The notes under the pieces: generated by a model
Seen by the model: the letters and a program-made list of their open reading frames with translations, nothing else
The model's database searches: none
Told to the model about the DNA's origin: nothing
From: Actinacidiphila epipremni
GTDB lineage: Bacteria; Actinomycetota; Actinomycetes; Streptomycetales; Streptomycetaceae
Assembly (NCBI RefSeq): GCF_012034175.1
Contig: NZ_JAATEJ010000012.1
Span: forward strand, 152,214-216,213
DNA length: 64,000 nt
Direction of reading: 5' to 3'
Shown: positions 9,431 through 18,873 of the stretch, piece after piece
Position numbering within the stretch: the stretch's first letter is position 1
Layout: every line of letters starts with the position of its first letter
Position numbers and translations under genes: made by a program

Positions 9431-9464
9431 GGGATCTTCCCTCGGGTACGGGGGCGGGGCGGGC

Positions 9465-9845
9465 TCAGCCGGCGATGAAGGCGTCGTACTCGGCCGCGGT
9501 CAGCAGCTCCGCGTCCTCCCCCGCCACCTTCACCCGGAACAGCCAGCCGTCCTCGAAAGGCGCGGAGTTGACCAGCGACGGATCGTCGTTCACGTCCTGG
9601 TTGACCTCGGTGACCTCGCCGGAGACCGGGGCGTACAGCTCGCTGACGGACTTGGTGGACTCCAACTCGCCGCAGCTCTCGCCCGCGGTCACCGACGCGC
9701 CGACCTCGGGGAGCTGGACGAAGACGACGTCACCGAGCGCGTCGGCGGCGTGCGAGGTGATGCCGACCGTGCTGACACCGTCCTCGGGGGCGCCGACCCA
9801 CTCGTGTTCCTTGCTGTAGCGCAGCTGCTCAGGATTGATGCTCAT
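9465..9845 (-). CDS. gcvH: Glycine cleavage system H protein
   Basis: A 126-residue lipoyl carrier protein. The lipoylated lysine is Lys65 in [15 protein letters not shown]. Other conserved pieces are RYSKEHEWV near the start and GWLFRVK near the C-terminus. It shuttles the aminomethyl group between the P, T and L proteins. The gene lies 112 bases after gcvT. That gap holds two copies of CCTGTGGAAAAC. The P protein gene (gcvP) is not in this window. Confidence 0.96.
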   Translation of the reverse strand: MSINPEQLRYSKEHEWVGAPEDGVSTVGITSHAADALGDVVFVQLPEVGASVTAGESCGELESTKSVSELYAPVSGEVTEVNQDVNDDPSLVNSAPFEDGWLFRVKVAGEDAELLTAAEYDAFIAG

Positions 9846-9957
9846 GACGGAATTCTCCCGGATGCGAAGAGGTGATGTCGGGGACGGCGCGGCGGCCTGT
9901 GGAAAACCCGGCGTCCGCGCCGCCGCCCCAAGGGACCTGTGGAAAACTTCCGCGGGC

Positions 9958-11097
9958 TCAGCGCTCGCGGTGGTAGAAGGGCAGCGCCACGACGCGGTAC
10001 GGCTCCCGGCTGCCCCGGATGTCGACCGCGACGCCCGGCGTCCCCGGCTGCGCGACGGACCCGTCGACGTACGCCATCGCGATCGGCACCCCGAGGGTCG
10101 GCGACGGCGCGCCCGAGGTGACCTCGCCGACGACCGTGCCGTCCGGGCCGGTCACGGCGAAGCCCGCCCGCGGCACCCGGCGCCCCTCGGCGACCAGCCC
10201 GACCAGCGTGCGCGGCGGCTGCTCGGCGGCCCGCGCCGCGGCGGCCTCCAGGGCGGCGCGGCCGACGAAGTCGCCCGGCTTGTCGAACTTCACGACCCGC
10301 CCGAGGCCCGCGTCGAACGGCGTCACGTTCGCGGTCAGCTCGTGCCCGTACAGCGGCATGCCCGCCTCCAGCCGCAGCGTGTCGCGGCACGACAGCCCGC
10401 ACGGCACCAGCCCGGCGTCCGCGCCGGCCGCCAGCAGCGCCTCCCACAGCCGCTCGGCGTCCCCGGGCGCCACGAACAGCTCGAAGCCGTCCTCACCGGT
10501 GTAGCCGGTCCTGGCGATCAGCGCCGGGACGCCCGCGACGGTCCCCGGCAGCCCGGCGTAGTAGCGCAGGCCCGCCAGGTCCGCGTCGGTGAGCGCGGCC
10601 ACGATGCCGGGCGCCTGCGGGCCCTGCACGGCCAGCAGCGCGTAGCCGTCCCGGTCGTCGGTGACGGCCGCGTCGAAGTCCGTCGCCCGCAGCGCGACGG
10701 TGTCCAGCACCGTCTGGGCGTTGGAGGCGTTGGCGACGATCAGGAAGCGCTCGTCGGCCAGCCGGTAGACGATCAGGTCGTCGAGGATGCCGCCGTCCGG
10801 CGCGCAGATCATCGTGTAGCGGGCCCGGCCGACGGCGAGCGCCGACAGATGGCCCACCAGGGCGTAGTCCAGCGCCTGCCCGGCCTGCGGCCCGGTCACG
10901 GTGATCTCGCCCATGTGGGACAGGTCGAACAGCCCGGCCCTGGTGCGGACGGCCTGGTGCTCCTCGCGCTCGCTGCCGTAGCGCAGCGGCATGTCCCAGC
11001 CGGCGAAGTCGGTCATGGTCGCGCCGAGGGCGCGGTGCACCGCGTCGAGTGCGGTACGGCGCGGGGACGCGGCGGGCGGGGCGCTGGGCTGTGTCAT
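9958..11097 (-). CDS. gcvT: Glycine cleavage system T protein (aminomethyltransferase)
   Basis: A 379-residue folate-dependent enzyme that takes the aminomethyl group from GcvH, releasing ammonia and making methylene-tetrahydrofolate. Landmarks: [33 protein letters not shown], the catalytic-Asp region [27 protein letters not shown] and a C-terminal barrel domain. Start ATG at 11097. It is the first gene of the gcvT-gcvH-glyA-sdaA run; its 5' leader contains the tandem glycine riboswitch at 11163-11370. Confidence 0.96.
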   Translation of the reverse strand: MTQPSAPPAASPRRTALDAVHRALGATMTDFAGWDMPLRYGSEREEHQAVRTRAGLFDLSHMGEITVTGPQAGQALDYALVGHLSALAVGRARYTMICAPDGGILDDLIVYRLADERFLIVANASNAQTVLDTVALRATDFDAAVTDDRDGYALLAVQGPQAPGIVAALTDADLAGLRYYAGLPGTVAGVPALIARTGYTGEDGFELFVAPGDAERLWEALLAAGADAGLVPCGLSCRDTLRLEAGMPLYGHELTANVTPFDAGLGRVVKFDKPGDFVGRAALEAAAARAAEQPPRTLVGLVAEGRRVPRAGFAVTGPDGTVVGEVTSGAPSPTLGVPIAMAYVDGSVAQPGTPGVAVDIRGSREPYRVVALPFYHRER

Positions 11098-11162
11098 CGG
11101 AGGTGCTCCCGGGGGCGGCGGACGGCGGACGTGGATCTGCGGGCCGGGACGTCTGCCCCGGC

Positions 11163-11370
11163 CTCCCCATCTGTCATCGGAACCTGAGAGGTTCACCGTG
11201 ACCCTGCGGGCCGCGGTTTGCACCTTGGGTGGGGTGGGACCGGTGACGCCGGGCCGCCCGCTTTTCAGATCTGCCTCGCCCGCGCGGTATCTGTGCCTGA
11301 GAGATTCAAGGGAGGACTTGCTCCTTCGGCGCCCGCCCCCGTCGGTCATGGGGCCGGAACTCTCCCGCGC
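11163..11370 (-). ncRNA. Tandem glycine riboswitch
   Basis: Read on the minus strand, two glycine aptamers lie head to tail. Aptamer 1 begins GCGCGGGAGAGTTCCGG near 11370, with the hallmark GCGCCGAAGGAGCAAG, then AATCTCTCAGGCACAGATACC. Aptamer 2 ends AACCTCTCAGGTTCCGATGACAGATGGGGAGG near 11163, of which CCTCTCAGG and GACAGATGGGG are the key conserved parts. Glycine binding generally switches on gcv operons. The element ends 65 bases before the gcvT start. The expression platform could not be assigned with certainty from reading. Confidence 0.95.
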
Positions 11371-11524
11371 GGCCTCCAACGGCCGGTATGCGATTTGTCG
11401 TGGTGTGGCGTTGCTGACTTGCGCCGCCATCATTGCATGCCCGGGCGTGCCGGGCGCGCAGCCGCTAGTGTTTCCGGGCAGGACACGGGCCCCGACAGTG
11501 GCACAAGCGCGGACAAGGGTGGAC
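11371..11524. promoter_or_regulatory. Divergent promoter region, gcv operon / sseB-like gene
   Basis: About 150 bases between the 5' end of the riboswitch and the divergent SseB-like gene. A plausible -10 element TAGTGT lies at about 11467-11472 for the rightward gene, giving a leader of about 50 bases. No clear -35 box was recognised for either direction. No ORF of note. Confidence 0.4.
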
Positions 11525-12277
11525 ATGGAGAATCCGGCACCGTACATATGGCCGGCCAACGAGCTGGAGGAGGTCCTCGCCGCCAGCCTCGGCAACCCCT
11601 CGGCGACGCCGCGGCTGCTGGAGGTCCTGGGCCGCTCCCATGTGTGGGTGCCGCTGCCGGGCGGCGGCTCGCCGGAGTCCACCGAGCTCGACCTGCCCAC
11701 CATGGAGCTGAACGGCGCGCCCTATGTGCCGGTCTTCAGCTCCGAGCAGCAGTTCCGCCGCGGCGCCGAGGGCATGTCCTGCACGGTCGCCCCGGTACGC
11801 GAGTTCGCCCGCGGCCTGCCCCCGATGGTCGGCATCGCCGTCAACCCCGGCGGGGCTGTCGGCGTACCGCTGCCGCCGGGCGCCGTGGCGGAGCTGTGCC
11901 GCGGCGAGGGGCGGCTCGGCCCGTACGGCGAGCAGGGCCCCGGCGGGGCCAGGGTCCGGCTGTGGGAGCCCTCGCCGGACGAGGAGCCGGTGGACTTCCT
12001 CGCGGTCGCCGCCGCCGAATACGCCGTCACCCCGGTCGTGCTGAGCGCCCGCCGCGCCATGGCCGCCGTCGAGGAGGACCCGCCGGCGCTCTACATCGGC
12101 GTGGAACTCGACCGCTGGCAGGAACCCGACCGCGCCGTCGCCATGGACGCGCTCGGCCGCGCACTGGGCGCGGTGCCGCTGCCCTGGCCGGTCCACCTGA
12201 TCCTGCTCGACATCGCCCAGGACCCGGTCAGCGACTGGATGCTGGAGGCCGTGCGTCCCTTCTACGCCAGGGACTGA
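11525..12277 (+). CDS. sseB: SseB-family protein
   Basis: A 250-residue protein with the SseB N-terminal domain (NELEEVLAASLGNPSATPRLLEVL; HVWVPLPGGG; PYVPVFSSEQQF; LPPMVGIAVNPGG) and the SseB C-terminal domain (PALYIGVELD; HLILLDI; DWMLEAVRPFYARD). SseB was named for enhanced serine sensitivity in E. coli; its biochemical role is not settled. Position next to the serine/glycine operon is suggestive. Start ATG at 11525; a GTG two codons upstream is an alternative. A second, diverged SseB-like gene follows 143 bases later. Cytoplasmic; no signal peptide. Confidence 0.85.
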   Translation: MENPAPYIWPANELEEVLAASLGNPSATPRLLEVLGRSHVWVPLPGGGSPESTELDLPTMELNGAPYVPVFSSEQQFRRGAEGMSCTVAPVREFARGLPPMVGIAVNPGGAVGVPLPPGAVAELCRGEGRLGPYGEQGPGGARVRLWEPSPDEEPVDFLAVAAAEYAVTPVVLSARRAMAAVEEDPPALYIGVELDRWQEPDRAVAMDALGRALGAVPLPWPVHLILLDIAQDPVSDWMLEAVRPFYARD

Positions 12278-12420
12278 CCGGCCCGGCGCCCGGACGGCGG
12301 CGTATACGCGTCGTATACGCGGCATATAGCCGGCGCCGCTTGAGTCGGTCACCGTTCCACCGGTAACAGCCGACCTGATTTGATGGCGGAAGACGTACGA
12401 GGGGAAAGGGGCGGTCCGAC

Positions 12421-13191
12421 GTGATCGCGGGCGCGCACGGCGGCGCGGCGGCCGGCCATGTGGAGCAGATGCTGCTCCAGGTGGCGCCGGGCCGCTACGA
12501 CGCATACGAGAACCTGCTCGCGTCGCTGGCCGACGGCCAGGTCTGGATGCTGCTGTGGCAGGGCGCGCCCGGCGGGCCCGACGCGCAGTACGCCGCGATG
12601 GAGGTCGCCGGGCACCGCTACGCGCCGTGCTGCACCTCCCCCCGGGAGCTGGCCGCCAGCGGCTGGAACCGCGCGCACGAGATCGTCTCGGGCCGCGACA
12701 TCGCCCTGACGCTCTTCCCCGACCACTGCGGCCTGTGGCTCAACCCGCACGCCCCCGGCGGCGGGGTCGGCATCCCCTGGCCCGACCTGCGCCGCGTCGC
12801 CGCCGGCCTGGACCTGCTGCCCGCGGGCCCGCTCCAGATCGGTGAGCCGTCGCTGCAGATCCCGCAGTTCTACGCGCTGCTGGCCACCGCTGCGCAACGC
12901 ACCCCCGCGGTGCGCGCCCTGCGCCAGGCATGGGTGCAGCCGGCGCTGGGGGAGCCGTACCTGGCCATAGGCGTCGAGGTCTACGACTCCTCGCCGCAGG
13001 CGGTGGAAGCGGTGCGGCTGATGATGCAGCAGGCGGTCGCGGGCGTGCCCGAGGGCCTGCCCGTCTCGACGGTCGCGATGGCCGACGTCCACGACCCGGT
13101 GGCGATGTGGCTGCGCGCCAACACCCACCCATTCTTCGACCGCGACGCCTTCTCCAACCCCCCGTCCTGGGGCCCGCCCCCGCGCTACTGA
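12421..13191 (+). CDS. Second SseB-like protein
   Basis: A 256-residue paralogue of the preceding gene, with the same order of elements: VEQMLLQVAPGRYDAYENLL, GQVWMLLWQG, YAPCCTSPRELAASGW, LWLNPHAPGGGVGIPWPDLRR, then a C-terminal half with AIGVEVYDSSPQAVEAVR, STVAMADVHDPVAMWL and HPFFDRDAF. Start GTG at 12421 after a GGGGCGG ribosome site. The upstream gap holds two GTATAC palindromes (12302-12307, 12313-12318). It converges with the DUF885 gene with 4 bases between stops. Function unknown; tandem duplication followed by divergence is inferred. Confidence 0.75.
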   Translation: MIAGAHGGAAAGHVEQMLLQVAPGRYDAYENLLASLADGQVWMLLWQGAPGGPDAQYAAMEVAGHRYAPCCTSPRELAASGWNRAHEIVSGRDIALTLFPDHCGLWLNPHAPGGGVGIPWPDLRRVAAGLDLLPAGPLQIGEPSLQIPQFYALLATAAQRTPAVRALRQAWVQPALGEPYLAIGVEVYDSSPQAVEAVRLMMQQAVAGVPEGLPVSTVAMADVHDPVAMWLRANTHPFFDRDAFSNPPSWGPPPRY

Positions 13192-13195
13192 GCGG

Positions 13196-14692
13196 CTACG
13201 GCAGCAGGCCCAGCGGCGGCGCGCCCAGCGCCAGCAGCCCGGCGTGGAAGGACGGCACACTGAACCCCGGCGAGCGCTGCGCGCGGTCCCGGGCGCGCCG
13301 GATCTCCAGCTTGCCCCAGGTGTAGCGGCCGTAGCCCGCGTCGAAGGTGCCCCGGCGGGCCTCGGAGGAGGCGCCCGCGGGCGCGAGGTGGGCGTCCCGC
13401 ACGAACAGGCGGGTGGCCTCGGCCACGTCCATTGCGCCGGTGTGCAGCCCGATCGCGCATGTCAGCCGGGTCACCCGGACCAGCGCCTCCAGGGCCACGC
13501 CGATCGCGAAGCGCGGGTCGCGGGCGCGGAAGCCCTCGTCGAGGCAGACCTCCTCGACGTAGTGTGCCCAGCCTTCGCAGAAGGCGAGGCTGTGCAGGAC
13601 CCGCCGGACCGGGCTGGAGGCCCGCCGCAGGGCGCGGCCATGGGCGAAGTGTCCGGGCGCGACCTCGTGCACGGTGATCGACGGCAGACTGGTGCGGCTG
13701 AAGACCGTCAGCCACTCCTCCCGCTCCTGGGCCGGCCAGTCCGGCTCGGGCGGCGTGACGTGGTACCAGGACGGCGTCTCCGGCTCGCCCGGGCCCGCCC
13801 ACGTCATCATCGCCATGGCCCAGCGGCGTGACGGCGGCGCCGGGCCGACCAGGCACTCGCCGTCCAGATACGGGGCGAGCCGCCGCTCGCGGGTGAAGGC
13901 GATGACCTCCTCGGTGAGCCGGGCGGCCTCCGGGATGACGCCCTCGGCGCCCGGATGGTCGGCCAGCAGCTCCGGGATGAGGTCGTCGACCGCGCGGCGC
14001 GGGTCCAGGGCGCGGCAGGAGTCGGCGAGCAGCTGGCCGAGCCGTACGCGCTCCTTGCCGGCCGCGTCGGCCAGCGCCGTCAGGTCCACCCGCAAGCCCT
14101 CCTGGGAGCCCATCAGCGCGGCCAGGGCGGGCCCGCCGAGCCGCGGGTCGGGGTCGCCGTGCTCGGCGGCGTCCTCCAGGTGCGCCATGAGCCGGGCGTG
14201 CGCGCCCAGGGCCGCCGCCTCGACGGGGCCCTGCCCGGGGTCCAGGTCCGCCGCCAGGCCCTGCGCCGAGCCCAGCAGCGCCGCGGCGACCGGGGAGCTG
14301 ACCCGGTCCAGCGAGGCGATCGCCGCGTCCACGGCGTCCGGCCACTGCGCCAGGTGGTTGCGGCGGGCCGCGGCCCGCTCCTTGCGCGGCGCGTACTCCC
14401 GGTCGTAGCAGGCCAGTTCCAGGTTGGACAGATGCGGGTACGGGTCGCGCCGGTGCAGCTCCAGCTCGCCGTACTGCACCCGCAGCGCGTCCTCGAAGAC
14501 CCGCAGGTGCGCCTCGTCGTGCGGGTCCTCAAGGCGCGGCGTATTGCGCCGGGCCGTGTTGACGGCGGCGAGGGCCCGGCGTATTCCGTCGGGGGACAGG
14601 TCCTGCACGCGGCCGTCGTACTCGTGCAGCCCGGCCATCTCGCGGACGGTGGGCATCATCAGGTCGCAGACCGCGCGGAGCCGATCATCCAT
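13196..14692 (-). CDS. DUF885 family metallopeptidase-like protein
   Basis: A 498-residue protein of the DUF885 family, related in fold to gluzincin-like carboxypeptidases. A metal-binding signature is visible: ITVHEVAPGHFAHG (His-Glu-x4-His arrangement) and, downstream, FCEGWAHYVEEV, which supplies a further acidic ligand. No signal peptide, so it should act on peptides in the cytoplasm; the substrate is unknown. Start ATG at 14692. Upstream TACGGT six bases before the ATG and no ribosome site suggest a leaderless transcript. It shares its direction with the cysteine desulfurase gene, 138 bases upstream. Confidence 0.85.
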   Translation of the reverse strand: MDDRLRAVCDLMMPTVREMAGLHEYDGRVQDLSPDGIRRALAAVNTARRNTPRLEDPHDEAHLRVFEDALRVQYGELELHRRDPYPHLSNLELACYDREYAPRKERAAARRNHLAQWPDAVDAAIASLDRVSSPVAAALLGSAQGLAADLDPGQGPVEAAALGAHARLMAHLEDAAEHGDPDPRLGGPALAALMGSQEGLRVDLTALADAAGKERVRLGQLLADSCRALDPRRAVDDLIPELLADHPGAEGVIPEAARLTEEVIAFTRERRLAPYLDGECLVGPAPPSRRWAMAMMTWAGPGEPETPSWYHVTPPEPDWPAQEREEWLTVFSRTSLPSITVHEVAPGHFAHGRALRRASSPVRRVLHSLAFCEGWAHYVEEVCLDEGFRARDPRFAIGVALEALVRVTRLTCAIGLHTGAMDVAEATRLFVRDAHLAPAGASSEARRGTFDAGYGRYTWGKLEIRRARDRAQRSPGFSVPSFHAGLLALGAPPLGLLP

Positions 14693-14830
14693 TCCACGAC
14701 CGTAGCGTTGCCGCCGCCGCGCGTCTGCCCGGGGCACCGGGCGAGTCGGCACGGCGTGTCATGGCGCCATGGGCGGGGCGGAATTCACCCGGCCGGACCT
14801 CTGACGTCCGCCCGCCCCCGGCGTCCGGCG

Positions 14831-15997
14831 TCAGGTCTGCCCGGCGGTCCTGGCGCGGGCGACGGCCGGCCCGATGGCCCGGACGAGCTCGGCGACCTCG
14901 TCGGCGGTCGTCGTGTGGCCGAGGGAGAAGCGCAGCGTGGCGCGCGCGTGCGGGGCCGGCTGGCCCATGGCGAGCAGTACATGGCTGGGCTGTGCCACGC
15001 CCGCAGTACATGCCGAGCCGGTGGAGCAGGCGATGCCCTGGGCGTCCAGCAGCAGCAGAAGGGCGTCGCCCTCGCAGCCGGGGAAGGTGAAGTGCGCGTG
15101 CGTGGCGAGCCGGCCGCCGGGCGCCGGGTCGCCGTTGAGGACCGCGTCGGGGACCGCGTCCAACACCCCGCGTGCCAGCTCGTCCCGCAGCCGCCCGACG
15201 TGCGCGGTGAACTGCTCGCGCCGCTCGGCCGCGAGCGTGCCCGCGGCGGCGAACGCGGCGATGGCCGGCACGTCGAGCGTGCCGGAGCGGCTGCGCTCCT
15301 GCTCGCCGCCGTGCAGCAGCGGCACCGGGGTGTCGTCGCGGCGCAGCAGCAGGGCGCCGACGCCGTACGGGCCGCCCACCTTGTGCCCGGTCACGGTCAT
15401 CGCGTCCAGGCCGCTCGCGGCGAAGTCCAGCTCCTCCTGGCCGAAGGCCTGCACCGCGTCGGAGTGCATCGGGACGCCGAACTCGGCGCATACGGCCGCG
15501 AGATCGGCGACGGGCAGGATCGTGCCGACCTCGTTGTTGGCCCACATCGCGGTGACCAGGGCCACGTCGTCCGGGTTCGCCGCGAGCGCCGCGCGCAGGG
15601 TGTCCGGCCCGACCCTGCCGTAGGCGTCGACCGGCAGCCATTCCACGACGGCGCCCTCGTGGTCGGCGAGCCAGTGCACCGCGTCCAGGACCGCGTGGTG
15701 CTCCACCGGGCTGGACAGGACGCGCACCCGGCGCGGGTCGGCGGCCCGGCGGGCCCAGAACAGGCCCTTGACGGCCAGGTTGTCCGACTCCGTGCCGCCG
15801 CCGGTGAAGACGACCTCGCTGGGCCGTGCGCCCAATGCCGCGGCAAGGGCCTCGCGCGCCTCCTCCACCGTCCGCCGGGCCCGGCGGCCCGCTGCGTGCA
15901 GGGCCGACGCGTTCCCCGTCACCGTCAGGTGCGCGGTCATCGCCTCGACCGCCTCCGGGAGCATGGGCGTGGTGGCGGCGTGATCGAAGTAGGCCAT
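14831..15997 (-). CDS. Cysteine desulfurase
   Basis: A 388-residue class V aminotransferase of the NifS/IscS type; it removes sulfur from L-cysteine as a persulfide. Landmarks: [42 protein letters not shown], the Schiff-base lysine in [17 protein letters not shown], and the persulfide Cys in [12 protein letters not shown] on a loop long enough to be of group I. The nearby mnmA gene (17174) needs such a sulfur donor for tRNA thiolation, so this is the likely source. Start ATG at 15997, nine bases after TAGAAT, with no convincing ribosome site. Confidence 0.92.
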   Translation of the reverse strand: MAYFDHAATTPMLPEAVEAMTAHLTVTGNASALHAAGRRARRTVEEAREALAAALGARPSEVVFTGGGTESDNLAVKGLFWARRAADPRRVRVLSSPVEHHAVLDAVHWLADHEGAVVEWLPVDAYGRVGPDTLRAALAANPDDVALVTAMWANNEVGTILPVADLAAVCAEFGVPMHSDAVQAFGQEELDFAASGLDAMTVTGHKVGGPYGVGALLLRRDDTPVPLLHGGEQERSRSGTLDVPAIAAFAAAGTLAAERREQFTAHVGRLRDELARGVLDAVPDAVLNGDPAPGGRLATHAHFTFPGCEGDALLLLLDAQGIACSTGSACTAGVAQPSHVLLAMGQPAPHARATLRFSLGHTTTADEVAELVRAIGPAVARARTAGQT

Positions 15998-16113
15998 GAT
16001 TTTCCGATTCTACGGTCCGCCCGGCCCGGCTCGCCCCGCCCGTCCGCCGCCGGCACCCCGCAGCCCATTGCGCCGCGGCGCGCAGCCCATTGCGCCGCCG
16101 CGGCCGGCGGCCG

Positions 16114-16974
16114 TCAGGGGCGCGGCGCGCGGGCCAGTTGCCGGGACTGCGCCACCAGGCGGTCCTTGCTGTCCCAGACCTGCGCGTCCTCCTCCAGCAG
16201 CCCGCCCGCCAGGTTGCGGGTCGTCAGGGCCACCCGGACCGGTCCCGGCGCCGGCTGCGCCCGCAGATGGACGGTCAGTTCGAGGGTCGGCACCCATCCC
16301 GCGAGGCCCAGGTCGAAGGCGGTCGGCGGCAGCGCGTCGACGGCCAGCAGCAGCGACAGCGCGTCGTGGTCGCGCCCGTCGGCCAGGCCCAGCCAGCCGC
16401 GCATGTCCCCGGCGCCGGAGGGCGCGCCCACCGCCCAGCCGGCCGTCGCCGGGTCCAGGCGCAGGTCGAGCCGCTTGAGGATCTCGGTGGAGCCGGTGAC
16501 CGGACCGCCCTCGGGCGCGTCGTCGGAGCCGACGCAGTCCTCGTACGGGGGCATCTCCGGCGGTCGCGCCGCGGTGCGTACGTCGTCGGGCAGCGCGGCG
16601 AGGTCGCCGTACGCGGCGATGACCCGGATCCGCTCCACCTCGCGGCCCTCGGCGTCCCGCTGGAAGAGCGACGCCTGGCCGGTGGACATGCTGCGCCCGG
16701 CGCGTACGGTCTCGGTCCTGATCACCGCGGGGCCCGGCTCCGAGGCGGTCAGGTAGTGCGCGGTGACGGTCAGCGGGTCGGGGTGGGGGAGCGCGGCACG
16801 CAGCGCGCGGCCCACGACGGCCAGCAGATAGCCGCCGTTGACGGCCCTGATGATCGTCCAGCCCGCCGAGAGGCCCGCGTCGTACAAGCCGGGCTCGCCG
16901 GGGCGCGCGGCCACGGCGGTGTCGCGGTCGAACTCGCTGTCCCCGAGGGCCGCACGGGCCGATGCATATGCCAT
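16114..16974 (-). CDS. Acyl-CoA thioesterase family protein
   Basis: A 286-residue double hot-dog protein of the TesB/acyl-CoA thioesterase II-like type. The N-terminal half contains GWTIIRAVNGGYLLAVVGRA, AHYLTASEPGPA and AGRSMSTGQASLFQ; the C-terminal half has VPTLELTVHLRA and RNLAGGLLEEDAQVWDSKD, the usual second hot-dog with its acidic active-site region. It likely hydrolyses an acyl-CoA in the cytoplasm; chain preference is unknown. Start ATG at 16974. TAACAT lies six bases upstream and TGGACA 19 bases before that, with no ribosome site, so transcription may begin at the ATG. It is divergent from mnmA. Confidence 0.85.
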   Translation of the reverse strand: MAYASARAALGDSEFDRDTAVAARPGEPGLYDAGLSAGWTIIRAVNGGYLLAVVGRALRAALPHPDPLTVTAHYLTASEPGPAVIRTETVRAGRSMSTGQASLFQRDAEGREVERIRVIAAYGDLAALPDDVRTAARPPEMPPYEDCVGSDDAPEGGPVTGSTEILKRLDLRLDPATAGWAVGAPSGAGDMRGWLGLADGRDHDALSLLLAVDALPPTAFDLGLAGWVPTLELTVHLRAQPAPGPVRVALTTRNLAGGLLEEDAQVWDSKDRLVAQSRQLARAPRP

Positions 16975-17125
16975 GAGTCGATGTTACCCGTCAGTAGTCG
17001 CCGGTTGTCCAGCCCCGGCGGTGCCCGTCAGCCCCGGGCGTGCACCGGCCGGTCCCGCTAGGCCCCGCTCGCCCCTGTCCGCCCCCACGATGCCCGGCCG
17101 CTCCCGGCCGCCGGCCACCGCCCCC

Positions 17126-17134
17126 TGTGGATAA
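17126..17134. promoter_or_regulatory. DnaA-box-like site (TGTGGATAA) upstream of mnmA
   Basis: Exact reverse complement of the strong DnaA consensus TTATCCACA, in the intergenic space between the thioesterase and mnmA genes, about 27 bases upstream of the mnmA -10-like element. Binding by DnaA is not shown; the motif is rare by chance in DNA of this composition. Confidence 0.4.
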
Positions 17135-17173
17135 CCCCGAGGGCCGCCGCGGCCGGGCCGTTACCCTGGACCG

Positions 17174-18346
17174 GTGAACGACTTCTCCCCGCCCGCCGCG
17201 CCCAAGAGGCTGCGCGTGCTCGCCGCGATGAGCGGCGGTGTCGACTCCGCGGTGGCCGCCGCCCGCGCTGCGGAGGCCGGGCATGACGTCACCGGCGTCC
17301 ACCTGGCCCTGTCCGCCAACCCGCAGAGCTTCAGGACCGGCGCCCGCGGCTGCTGCACCGTCGAGGACTCCCGCGACGCCCGCCGCGCCGCCGACGTCAT
17401 CGGCATCCCCTTCTACGTGTGGGATCTCGCCGAGCGCTTCCGCGAGGACGTGGTGGCCGACTTCGTCGCCGAATACGCCGCCGGCCGCACCCCCAACCCG
17501 TGCCTGCGGTGCAACGAGAAGATCAAGTTCGCCGCGCTGCTCGACAAGGCACTCGCCCTCGGCTTCGACGCGGTGTGCACCGGCCACTACGCCACGATCG
17601 TCACCCGCGACGACGGCACCCGCGAGCTGCACCGTGCCAGCGACGCGGCCAAGGACCAGTCCTACGTCCTCGGCGTGCTCGACGAGCGGCAGTTGGCGCA
17701 CGCGATGTTCCCGCTCGGCGACACCCTCACCACCAAGGACGAGATCCGCGCCGAGGCCGAGCGCCGGGGCCTGGCCGTCGCCAAGAAGCCCGACAGCCAC
17801 GACATCTGCTTCATCGCCGACGGCGACACCCAGGGCTTCCTCGCCCGGTCCCTCGGCAGCGCCGAGGGCGCGATCGTCGACGAGGCCGGCCGCCGGGTCG
17901 GCACCCACCAGGGCGCGTACGGCTTCACCATCGGCCAGCGCAAGGGCCTTCGGCTCGGCGTGCCCGCCGACGACGGCAAGCCCCGCTATGTGCTGGACAT
18001 CTCACCGGTCGACAACACCGTCACCGTCGGCCCCGCCGAAGCCCTCGACGTGACCGCGCTCACCGCCATACGCCCCCGCTGGTGCGGCACCCCGCCCACC
18101 GGCCCCGCCGCGTACACCGCGCAGCTGCGCGCCCACGGCGAGGACGTGCCCGTGACCGCCGAGCTGACCGGCGGCGAGCTGCGGGTCGGCTTCGCCGAGC
18201 CGGTGCGCGGCGTCGCCCCCGGCCAGGCCGTGGTCCTCTACGACGGCACCCGCGTCGTCGGCTCCGCCACCATCGCCACCACCGACCGCGCCGCCATCGA
18301 CCGCGCCACCACCGCGCACGAGCAGAAGCCCCCGGTGACCGTATGA
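17174..18346 (+). CDS. mnmA: tRNA-specific 2-thiouridylase
   Basis: A 390-residue ATP-pyrophosphatase that makes 2-thiouridine at the wobble position of Lys, Glu and Gln tRNAs. The PP-loop is [16 protein letters not shown] near residue 20. The two catalytic cysteines sit in [16 protein letters not shown] (acid/base Cys) and [12 protein letters not shown] (persulfide Cys). Other conserved parts are [16 protein letters not shown] and a C-terminal beta-barrel region ending in PGQAVVLYD. Start GTG at 17174, six bases after TACCCT, so probably leaderless. It overlaps the next gene by 4 bases (ATGA). A cysteine desulfurase lies 1.2 kb upstream on the other strand. Confidence 0.96.
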   Translation: MNDFSPPAAPKRLRVLAAMSGGVDSAVAAARAAEAGHDVTGVHLALSANPQSFRTGARGCCTVEDSRDARRAADVIGIPFYVWDLAERFREDVVADFVAEYAAGRTPNPCLRCNEKIKFAALLDKALALGFDAVCTGHYATIVTRDDGTRELHRASDAAKDQSYVLGVLDERQLAHAMFPLGDTLTTKDEIRAEAERRGLAVAKKPDSHDICFIADGDTQGFLARSLGSAEGAIVDEAGRRVGTHQGAYGFTIGQRKGLRLGVPADDGKPRYVLDISPVDNTVTVGPAEALDVTALTAIRPRWCGTPPTGPAAYTAQLRAHGEDVPVTAELTGGELRVGFAEPVRGVAPGQAVVLYDGTRVVGSATIATTDRAAIDRATTAHEQKPPVTV

Positions 18347-18873
18347 ACATCGGCGTGTTCCTGTCCGCCGCGGACCTGTCGGAGCAGTACACCGAGCCGG
18401 CCCGCGAGTTCGGCAAACTGCTCGGCGCCGGCGGCCACACCCTGGTGTGGGGCGGCTCCGACGTCGGCCTGATGAAGGTGCTCGCCGACAGCGTCCAGGA
18501 AGCCGGCGGGCGGCTCGTCGGCGTCTCGGTGGAATTCCTCCAGGCCAAGGCGCGGGCCGGCGCCGACGAGATGATCGTCACGCCCGACCTCGCCCGACGC
18601 AAGGCCGAACTGCTGCGGCTGAGCGACGCCCTGGTCGTCATGGTCGGCGGCACCGGCACCCTGGACGAGGCCACCGAGATCCTGGAGCTGAAGAAGCACG
18701 GCCTGCACGCCAAACCGGTGGTGCTGCTCAACAGCGCCGGTTTCTACGACGGCCTGGAGCTGCAACTGCGCAGGATGGACGCCGAGGGCTTCCTGCCCCT
18801 GCCGCTGTCCCAGCTCGTGTACGTGGCCCAGGACGGCGCCGACGCACTGGCCTACCTCCAGGAGCAGCTGTGA
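18343..18873 (+). CDS. LOG family protein (TIGR00730 type)
   Basis: A 176-residue Rossmann-fold protein of the LOG (lonely guy)/YgdH family. The order fits: [38 protein letters not shown], a basic DE-x-I segment, then the nucleotide-binding signature [19 protein letters not shown] and [19 protein letters not shown]. Characterised members hydrolyse nucleoside 5'-monophosphates, releasing free bases such as cytokinins. The usual PGGxGTxxE motif begins VGG here instead of PGG. Translation is coupled on both sides by ATGA (to mnmA) and GTGA (to the SDR), indicating one operon. Confidence 0.88.
   Translation: MNIGVFLSAADLSEQYTEPAREFGKLLGAGGHTLVWGGSDVGLMKVLADSVQEAGGRLVGVSVEFLQAKARAGADEMIVTPDLARRKAELLRLSDALVVMVGGTGTLDEATEILELKKHGLHAKPVVLLNSAGFYDGLELQLRRMDAEGFLPLPLSQLVYVAQDGADALAYLQEQL

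Noticed and set aside
12302..12318. Two GTATAC palindromes between the SseB-like genes as an operator
   Set aside because: Short and without further symmetry or a nearby candidate regulator; noted only in the gene entry.
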